This document shows, piece after piece, positions 58,703 to 64,000 of a stretch of DNA of 64,000 nt; the stretch's first letter is position 1, and every line of letters begins with the position of its first letter. The notes under the pieces were generated by a model. That model did not search any database and had not been told where the DNA came from. It saw only the letters and a list, made by a program, of their open reading frames with translations. Location: assembly GCF_000502835.1 (NCBI RefSeq), contig NZ_AYVL01000008.1, positions 93,531 to 157,530 on the forward strand. Reading direction: 5' to 3'. This DNA comes from Mesorhizobium sp. LSJC280B00. GTDB taxonomy: Bacteria > Pseudomonadota > Alphaproteobacteria > Rhizobiales > Rhizobiaceae. The translations under genes and the position numbers were made by a program.

Positions 58703-61695
58703 GCCCGCGCCGTACAGAGGCCGGGGGCCGCATCGACCGGCTGCGGACCATCCGTTTCACCTTCGACGGCGCGCCTTATACCGGCCATGCCGGCGACACG
58801 CTGGCTTCGGCGCTGCTGGCCAACGGCGTCACCCTGTTTGGGCGTTCGTTCAAATATCACCGCCCGCGCGGCCTGCTGACCGCCAGCGTCGAGGAACCGA
58901 ACGCGCTGGTCACAGTGTTGAGGGGCGAGGTTCGCGAGCCGAACATCCCCGCCACAATGGTCGAGATTTATGACGGGCTGGCCGCAATCAGCCAGAACCG
59001 CTTCCCTTCGCTTGCCTGGGACATCAGTGCCGTGAACCAGCTCGGCGGCAAGCTTTTGTCGGCCGGCTTCTACTACAAGACCTTCATGGGACCGGTGATC
59101 GGTCCGCTGAAGGGCACTCGCTTCTGGATGTTCTGTGAGCATTTCATCCGCCGTGCCGCCGGCCTGGGCAAGGCAGGCACGGCTCCCGATACGGCGCGCT
59201 ACGAACGCATGAACGCGTTCTGCGATGTGCTGGTAGTCGGCTCCGGCCCGGCGGGGCTGATGGCCGCCAGGGCGGCTGCCGATCAGGGTGCACGCGTCAT
59301 CCTGGCCGAGCTCGAGCCGCATTTCGGCGGCTCGGCCAATTGGTCGGGCGAGACGATCGATGGCATGCCGGCCGCCGACTGGGCAGCGCGCGCCGCCGGC
59401 CAGCTCGAAGGCCGTGACAATGTCCGCCTGCTGCCGCGCACCACCGTCTGGGGCTATTATGACGGCAACACGCTTGCCGCGCTCGAACGTGTCACCGACC
59501 ACAAGGAAACGCCCGGCAAGGGCGAATCGCGCCATCGCTACTGGACGATCCGCGCCAAGTCGGTGGTGCTGGCCACCGGATCCCTGGAGCGTCCGCTGGT
59601 CTTTCCAGGCAATGATCGGCCAGGCGTAATGCTGGCGCATGCTGCCGAGCGTTATGCCATTGAATATGGCGTGCTGCCCGGCGACAGGATCGGGCTGTTC
59701 ACCAACAATGACAGCGCCTATCGCGCGGCCCTGGCGCTGAAGAAGGCCGGCGCCGTGGTCGTCGCCATCATCGACGTGCGCCCTGAGCTTTCGAGCGAAA
59801 TGCGCAAGCTGGCCGGCGAGACCGAGGCCGAGATCCTTTCTGGCCACGCGGTGATCGCCACCGAGGGCGGCAAGGCGCTTTCCGGCTTCAAGGTGCAGCG
59901 CTTCGACATGGTCAACGGCGCGCTTTCCGGCGATGCGCGCAGCATCCACGCCGATTGCCTATTGATGTCGGGCGGCTGGTCGCCGACCATTCATCTGGCC
60001 AGCCAGGCCGGAGCCAAAGCGGAATGGAACGAAGCATTGCAAGCGTTCCTGCCGCCCAAGCCGACGACACAGCAATGGATCGGCGCCGGCGCCTTCACCG
60101 GCAGTTTCTCCACCGCCGAGGCGATCGCCGAAGGTCGCGCCGCCGGTCTTTCCGCTGCGGGCGCAACCGCCACGCCGGCGGCCTTGCCTGCCGTCGAGGC
60201 AGCACCTGGCGATCCCGATCCGGCGCCGGTGTTCGAGATCAAGGCCGAAGGAAAAAGCTTCGTCGACTTCCAGCATGACGTGACGGCGGATGACGTGCGG
60301 CTGGCGCATCGCGAAGGCTTCGTCTCGGTCGAGCATCTGAAGCGCTACACCACGCTCGGCATGGCAACCGACCAGGGCAAGAGCTCCAACATACCCGGCC
60401 TGGCCATAATGGCCGAGGCGCTGGGCAAGCCGATCCCGCAGGTCGGCACGACGCGCTTTCGCCCGCCCTTTTCGGCGGTGTCGATCGGCTCGCTAGCCGC
60501 CGAACGCTTCGGCGATCTGAAGCCCGAGCGGCTGACGCCGATGCATGACTGGCACGTCGCCAACGGCGCCACCATGTATTCCGCCGGCCTGTGGTATCGG
60601 CCGATGATCTACGGCCATCCCGGCGAGACGATCGAGCAGGCCTATGTGCGCGAAGCGAGAGGCACGCGCGAGAGCGCCGGCATCGTCGATGTCTCGACAC
60701 TGGGCAAGATCGCGGTGCAAGGCCCCGACGCGGCGGAATTCCTCGACCGCCTATACACCAACATGTTTTCGACGCTGGCCGTCGGCAAGGCGCGCTACGG
60801 GCTGATGCTGCGCGAGGACGGTCTCGCCTTTGACGACGGCACCACGTGGCGCCTCGGCCAGCAGGATTTCCTGATGACCACCACCACCGCCAATGCCGGC
60901 AAGGTGATGCAGCATCTGGAATATTTCCTCGACGTGATCTGGCCGGCGCTGAAGGTCCACGTCACCTCGGTGACCGACCAATGGGCCGGTGCCGCCATCG
61001 GCGGGCCGAAGGCAAGGCAGATACTGGCTGCTTGCGTCAGCGGCACTGCCGTCGACAATGCCGCCCTGCCCTTCATGGGCATCGTCCACGGCGAAATCGC
61101 CGGCGTGCCGGTGATGATCTGCCGGCTGTCCTTCTCCGGCGAAATGGCCTTCGAGGTCTATTCCGGCGCCGGCTACGGCACCCATGTCTGGGAGGCGCTG
61201 ATCGAAGCCGGCAAGCCGTTCGGGCTGGTGACCTACGGGCTGGAGGCGCTGGGCACCATGCGCATCGAGAAAGGCCACGTCACCGGTGCCGAGATCGACG
61301 GCCGTACCACGGCACGCGACCTGCATCTCGACTGGATGCTGTCGAAGAAGAAGCCGTTCATCGGTTCGGCGATGATGGACCGCGAGGGGCTGATCGCGCC
61401 CGACCGCCTGGAACTCGTCGGTATTGTTTCGCTCGACAACCAGCCGCTCAATGGCGGCGCACACATCGTCGAGGAGCTTGACGAAGCCAATCCGCACGGC
61501 TCGCTTGGCCACATCACCGCTTGCTGCTATTCGCCGGCGCTGGGTAAATATATCGCGCTTGCCCTGGTCAAGGGCGGCAAGGCGCGGCGCGGCACGCGCG
61601 CTTATGTCTCCGACCCGCTGCGCAACCGGTTCGGGCCGGTCGAGATCGTCTCCAACCATTTCTTCGATCCGGACGGGAGCCGCATGCATGGTTGA
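58699..61695 (+). CDS. soxA: Sarcosine oxidase alpha subunit
   Basis: 998 residues. Starts with a ferredoxin-like domain without Cys (YTGHAGDTLASALLANGV), then NAD/FAD disulfide domain with VGSGPAGLMAARAA at about 176, the SoxA A3 domain, and a GcvT domain (ESAGIVDVSTLGKIAVQGP ... LEALGTMRIEKGH) that binds THF. ATGA overlap with soxD. The ORF ends ATGCATGGTTGA with soxG starting inside. Full length relative to family. Confidence 0.95.
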   Translation: MSPRRTEAGGRIDRLRTIRFTFDGAPYTGHAGDTLASALLANGVTLFGRSFKYHRPRGLLTASVEEPNALVTVLRGEVREPNIPATMVEIYDGLAAISQNRFPSLAWDISAVNQLGGKLLSAGFYYKTFMGPVIGPLKGTRFWMFCEHFIRRAAGLGKAGTAPDTARYERMNAFCDVLVVGSGPAGLMAARAAADQGARVILAELEPHFGGSANWSGETIDGMPAADWAARAAGQLEGRDNVRLLPRTTVWGYYDGNTLAALERVTDHKETPGKGESRHRYWTIRAKSVVLATGSLERPLVFPGNDRPGVMLAHAAERYAIEYGVLPGDRIGLFTNNDSAYRAALALKKAGAVVVAIIDVRPELSSEMRKLAGETEAEILSGHAVIATEGGKALSGFKVQRFDMVNGALSGDARSIHADCLLMSGGWSPTIHLASQAGAKAEWNEALQAFLPPKPTTQQWIGAGAFTGSFSTAEAIAEGRAAGLSAAGATATPAALPAVEAAPGDPDPAPVFEIKAEGKSFVDFQHDVTADDVRLAHREGFVSVEHLKRYTTLGMATDQGKSSNIPGLAIMAEALGKPIPQVGTTRFRPPFSAVSIGSLAAERFGDLKPERLTPMHDWHVANGATMYSAGLWYRPMIYGHPGETIEQAYVREARGTRESAGIVDVSTLGKIAVQGPDAAEFLDRLYTNMFSTLAVGKARYGLMLREDGLAFDDGTTWRLGQQDFLMTTTTANAGKVMQHLEYFLDVIWPALKVHVTSVTDQWAGAAIGGPKARQILAACVSGTAVDNAALPFMGIVHGEIAGVPVMICRLSFSGEMAFEVYSGAGYGTHVWEALIEAGKPFGLVTYGLEALGTMRIEKGHVTGAEIDGRTTARDLHLDWMLSKKKPFIGSAMMDREGLIAPDRLELVGIVSLDNQPLNGGAHIVEELDEANPHGSLGHITACCYSPALGKYIALALVKGGKARRGTRAYVSDPLRNRFGPVEIVSNHFFDPDGSRMHG

Positions 61696-62275
61696 ACGCC
61701 AATCGCCGCTTGAGCCGGTGCTGCATCCGGGCTCGCATGGCAATTTCGAGCATGGTGTCGAAATCATCCTCTCCGAAACCAGGCCGGGTTCGATCCTGCA
61801 GCTCGCCGCCTGGCCCGGCGAGGAGAAGAAGTTGATGGCCGGCATCCATGCGGTCACCGGCCTGGCTTTGCCCGACGGCGCCGGTGGCGGTGTGACGAAC
61901 GGCGCCAGGTCGGTGTTCGGCTTTGCGCCGGGAAAGTTCACTGTGGTCGATGAAGCCGAGGGATTGGCGCCGGCCTTTGCCAGTGTCGTCACTTCGGCCA
62001 TCGGTACGGTGACCGACCTTTCGCACGGCCGCACCGCGATCCGTATCGCCGGGCCGAAGGCCGAGTGGGTGCTGGCGAAATTCTTCGCCATCGACTTCGC
62101 GCTGCCGGCCTTCCCGATCGGCGCCGGCCGCTCGACCATGCATCACGACATCTTCGCGCAGATCCAGCGCACCGGCGCCGATCAGTTCGACATCTATGTG
62201 TTCCGCTCGTTTGCCCGCTCGTTCTGGAAAGCGCTCTGCCATGCGAGCGAGGAAGTCGGCTACGAAGTGCAGTAG
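61688..62275 (+). CDS. soxG: Sarcosine oxidase gamma subunit
   Basis: 195 residues, start ATG inside the soxA end (8-base overlap). EIILSETRPGSILQLAAWPG at the start and DFALPAFPIGAGRSTMHHDI in the end are SoxG blocks. It stabilises the alpha-beta complex. Last gene of the operon; nitroreductase is convergent 19 bp on. Confidence 0.93.
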   Translation: MVERQSPLEPVLHPGSHGNFEHGVEIILSETRPGSILQLAAWPGEEKKLMAGIHAVTGLALPDGAGGGVTNGARSVFGFAPGKFTVVDEAEGLAPAFASVVTSAIGTVTDLSHGRTAIRIAGPKAEWVLAKFFAIDFALPAFPIGAGRSTMHHDIFAQIQRTGADQFDIYVFRSFARSFWKALCHASEEVGYEVQ

Positions 62276-62294
62276 AGCCGGACGGCGCTTCACG

Positions 62295-62993
62295 TCACTC
62301 CGCGAACGTCACCCACTCTTCCAGCGGCGCGCGGTCGGTGCGGAAGGCATTTTCGGGCTTGGACGTATCCTCATGGCCGAGCGCCATGCCGCAGACGATG
62401 ATCTCCTCGTCGGGAATGTTGAGCACCGGCCTGATCTGCCGGTGATAGGGCGCGAAGGCGGCTTGCGGACAGGTGTGCAGGCTCCTGCCCCGCGCGGCGA
62501 CCATGATGTTTTGCAGGAACATGCCGTAGTCGATCCACGACCCCTTGTTCAGCCGCCGGTCGACGGTGAAGATCATGCCGACCGGCGCGTCGAAGAAGAC
62601 GAAGTTGCGGTCGTGCTGCGCACGCATCCTGTCGACCTCGCGCCGGCCGATGCCGAGCACGCCGTAGAGGCCGAAACCGTTGGCCCGCCGTCGCGTCAGA
62701 TAGGGTTCGAAGAACTGGTCGGGATAGTAGCGATACTCGTCCCACTCGGCCTTTTCGGCGCGGATGCCCGAGCTGAGGATGGCGTCGGTGATGCGCTGCT
62801 TGACCTCGCCCTTGGTCACATAGACTTTCCAGGGTTGCATATTGGTGCCTGAGGGCGCGCGCGCGGCAACGGCGAGAATATCGCGGATGGTCTCGTCGTC
62901 GACCATATCGGGCAAGAAGGCGCGTACCGACCGCCGCGAGGTGATCGCGTCATCGACGATCGCCGCCGCAATCCGGGAGTTGTTTTCCAGCAT
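62295..62993 (-). CDS. Nitroreductase family protein
   Basis: 232 residues. SRRSVRAFLPDMVDDETI, then ARAPSGTNMQPWKVYVT, is the FMN-binding nitroreductase opening. WIDYGMFLQNIMVAARGRSL and the end VCGMALGHED complete the fold. Reduces nitro or quinone compounds with NAD(P)H. It ends 19 bp from the soxG stop, on the opposite strand. Substrate unknown. Confidence 0.88.
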   Translation of the reverse strand: MLENNSRIAAAIVDDAITSRRSVRAFLPDMVDDETIRDILAVAARAPSGTNMQPWKVYVTKGEVKQRITDAILSSGIRAEKAEWDEYRYYPDQFFEPYLTRRRANGFGLYGVLGIGRREVDRMRAQHDRNFVFFDAPVGMIFTVDRRLNKGSWIDYGMFLQNIMVAARGRSLHTCPQAAFAPYHRQIRPVLNIPDEEIIVCGMALGHEDTSKPENAFRTDRAPLEEWVTFAE

Positions 62994-63007
62994 GGGCCGT
63001 CCTTTTG

Positions 63008-63046
63008 CGTATGATCCCGAACCGATTTTCCGGAAGGATCATGCGC
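63008..63046. repeat. Palindromic intergenic repeat, GATCCCGAA type, short copy
   Basis: GTATGATCCCGAACCGATTTTCCGGAAGGATCATGCG is a shorter relative of the element at 179-224: the ends TGATCC and GGATCA pair around CCGATTTTCCGG. It sits in the nitroreductase upstream region. Confidence 0.55.
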
Positions 63047-63189
63047 CGACTAGAAGTGATGGAGCATCCTTGCGCGTCTTTTTGAACGCCCGATAGCCTA
63101 CCCGCCTCGACCGGACGCCCCACTCGCCGCTCGTGCGCCGAGCCTTTGCCCGAACCGTCAAAATGGCGCAAGTAAATCTTGTGGTTGCG

Positions 63190-63250
63190 TGAAAATCCTC
63201 TTGATTTTTTCATGAACCCGCCATCAAATGAAATTTGCTGAGAATTTTTC
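63190..63250. promoter_or_regulatory. Two TGAAAATT-type semipalindromes ahead of the XRE-cupin regulator
   Basis: TGAAAATC-5nt-GATTTTTTCA (63190-63212) and TGAAATT-7nt-AATTTTTCA (about 63229-63250) share TGAAAAT/ATTTTTCA arms and lie 13-73 bp before the regulator start. Two spaced AT-rich inverted repeats next to a self-standing XRE regulator are likely auto-regulatory operators. Confidence 0.45.
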
Positions 63251-63262
63251 ACCAAGACAGGG

Positions 63263-63856
63263 ATGGCTTTGCCCTCAACCGCCGCCAGATCGGAACAGGA
63301 CAGCGGCGAACGGCTGCTGGCCGGCGACATTCGCGCGTTGCGCAAGGCGCGCGGCTTGACGCTTGCTGAAATCGCACTGAAGCTCGGCCGTTCCGTCGGC
63401 TGGGTCAGCCAGGTCGAGCGCGGTCTGTCGGTCCCGTCGCTCGGCGATCTCAGGGCCTTCGCCGAATTGTTCGGCGTGCCGGTCAGCCTGTTCTTCAGCC
63501 ATGACGTGCCTGTCGAGACCGAGCGCGGCGTGGTCGTGCGCGCCGGCAACCGGCGCACGCTTGGCACAAGCGATTCCGGCCTGGTGGAGGAGCTTCTGTC
63601 GCCCGATCTCGGCGGTAGCTTCGAGATGCTGCGTTCGGTCTTCGCTCCGGGTGCCGAGATGAAGGCCGAGGCGCGCCGGCCGACCGAGGAAGCCGGCTAC
63701 GTCGCTTCGGGCAGTTTCGACATCGAAATTGCTGGCATCTGGCACCGGCTTGGCGAAGGCGACTCCTTCCGCTTCGACGGCAAGCCGTTCCGATGGCGCA
63801 ATCCTGGAGCCGAGCCGGCTGTCGTCATCTGGGTGGTTTCGCCGCCTGTCTATTGA
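63263..63856 (+). CDS. XRE-cupin (PuuR-type) transcriptional regulator
   Basis: 197 residues: helix-turn-helix at about 20-75 (DIRALRKARGLTLAEIALKL, then SVGWVSQVERGLSVPSLGDL), cupin domain in the last 80 (EEAGYVASGSFDIEIAGIWH, then GDSFRFDGKPFRWRNPG). Such proteins sense amines or polyamines in related genera. It stands just ahead of a new FAD gene on the same strand and close to soxBDAG, so it may control amine oxidation genes. Confidence 0.88.
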   Translation: MALPSTAARSEQDSGERLLAGDIRALRKARGLTLAEIALKLGRSVGWVSQVERGLSVPSLGDLRAFAELFGVPVSLFFSHDVPVETERGVVVRAGNRRTLGTSDSGLVEELLSPDLGGSFEMLRSVFAPGAEMKAEARRPTEEAGYVASGSFDIEIAGIWHRLGEGDSFRFDGKPFRWRNPGAEPAVVIWVVSPPVY

Positions 63857-63862
63857 ACGAAT

Positions 63863-63925
63863 GCATGTCGCCCAAAAGTGCGTGGCGGTTTTGGGACAAC
63901 GACATGCATCAAAACAAATAGTCGG
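63863..63925. repeat. Palindromic intergenic repeat, GCATGTCGC type, copy 2
   Basis: GCATGTCGCCCAAAAGTGCG ... GGGACAACGACATGC, the same outer arms as copy 1 at 19227-19310, followed by ATCAAAACAAATAG. It lies between the XRE-cupin gene and the next FAD gene. Confidence 0.6.
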
Positions 63926-63933
63926 AGAAGAAC

Positions 63934-64000
63934 ATGGCCGGTTTGCCGACCACGGCACGCGTTGTGATCATCGGAGGTGGTGCCGTCGGCGCCTCCTCGC
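63934..64000 (+). CDS. FAD-dependent oxidoreductase, N-terminal fragment
   Basis: Only 22 codons before the window ends: MAGLPTTARVVIIGGGAVG then AS, an N-terminal Rossmann FAD motif as in the DMGDH/GcvT genes at 13616 and 51126. GGAGAAG is placed before the ATG. It is probably another member of the same family or a DAO oxidase, not certain from 67 bases. Located 77 bp downstream of the XRE-cupin gene. Confidence 0.7.
   Translation, partial: MAGLPTTARVVIIGGGAVGASS

Noticed and set aside
1..64000. CRISPR array, tRNA or rRNA genes, insertion sequences, prophage
   Set aside because: No regular repeat-spacer pattern, no cloverleaf or conserved rRNA segment, and no transposase or phage-like protein found. 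The tandem arrays at 3648 and 56965 have no spacers.

Overview
The window looks like a chromosomal segment of an aerobic, high-GC alphaproteobacterium of the order Rhizobiales, most likely Mesorhizobium or a close relative in the Phyllobacteriaceae. The reasons are the overall gene style (GTG/TTG starts, ATGA-type overlaps), two families of palindromic intergenic repeats that I associate with Mesorhizobium, DUF1127 small proteins, and the particular set of C1 and methylated-amine genes. There are no rRNA or tRNA genes, no CRISPR array, and no IS element or phage gene that I can see.

Layout. 0-5 kb: the end of a VOC-family gene, cobQ (cobyric acid synthase), a cupin of the DMSP-lyase-like family, and a valine-catabolism pair (acyl-CoA dehydrogenase and 3-hydroxyisobutyrate dehydrogenase) separated by a heptamer-repeat palindrome. 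5-12 kb: a SAM methyltransferase, two small lower-GC hypotheticals, a class III aminotransferase, a prolyl oligopeptidase and an MFS transporter, all on the minus strand. 12-19 kb: an MttB-family methyltransferase, a covalent-flavin DMGDH/GcvT fusion, a GT39-like membrane glycosyltransferase and a DddP-like M24 enzyme. 19-27 kb: a periplasmic-binding-protein-like protein without signal peptide, a fatty-acid desaturase with a divergent XRE regulator, a homocysteine S-methyltransferase, an ECF sigma factor/VWA protein pair and a dienelactone hydrolase. 27-41 kb is the core: a ferredoxin-like protein, a second MttB, a corrinoid protein, a DUF1638 protein, a short run of unrelated genes, a virulence-factor-family/MetV/MetF operon, a methyl-THF:corrinoid methyltransferase and a RamA/RACo-like corrinoid activator. 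41-54 kb: DUF1127 proteins, a hydrolase, LysR and GlxA-type regulators, a DUF1778/GNAT toxin-antitoxin pair, a NitT/TauT-type ABC transporter, a DUF1194 protein, an M50 protease gene broken by an in-frame amber codon, and a second DMGDH/GcvT-like protein. 54-64 kb: a mechanosensitive channel, soxBDAG (heterotetrameric sarcosine oxidase), a nitroreductase, an XRE-cupin regulator and the start of another FAD protein.

How it fits together. The genes at 22.4 kb (homocysteine module), 29.8 kb (B12 module), 37.8 kb (methyl-THF module) and 38.9 kb (reductive activator) are the domains of methionine synthase MetH encoded as separate proteins, with a RamA-like ATPase replacing the usual reactivation domain. 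Two MttB paralogues could feed methyl groups from quaternary amines into the same corrinoid protein. MetV/MetF could then connect methyl-THF to the folate pool. The DMGDH-like flavoproteins and SoxBDAG could strip the remaining N-methyl groups (dimethylglycine to sarcosine to glycine). I read the window as a methyl-group hub for methylated amines and methionine in an aerobe. The genes are read from sequence, but substrates and flux direction are inference. Two palindromes resembling the SAH-responsive SahR operator precede the homocysteine and methyl-THF modules. Five of the hub proteins also carry unusual Arg/Gly-rich tails.
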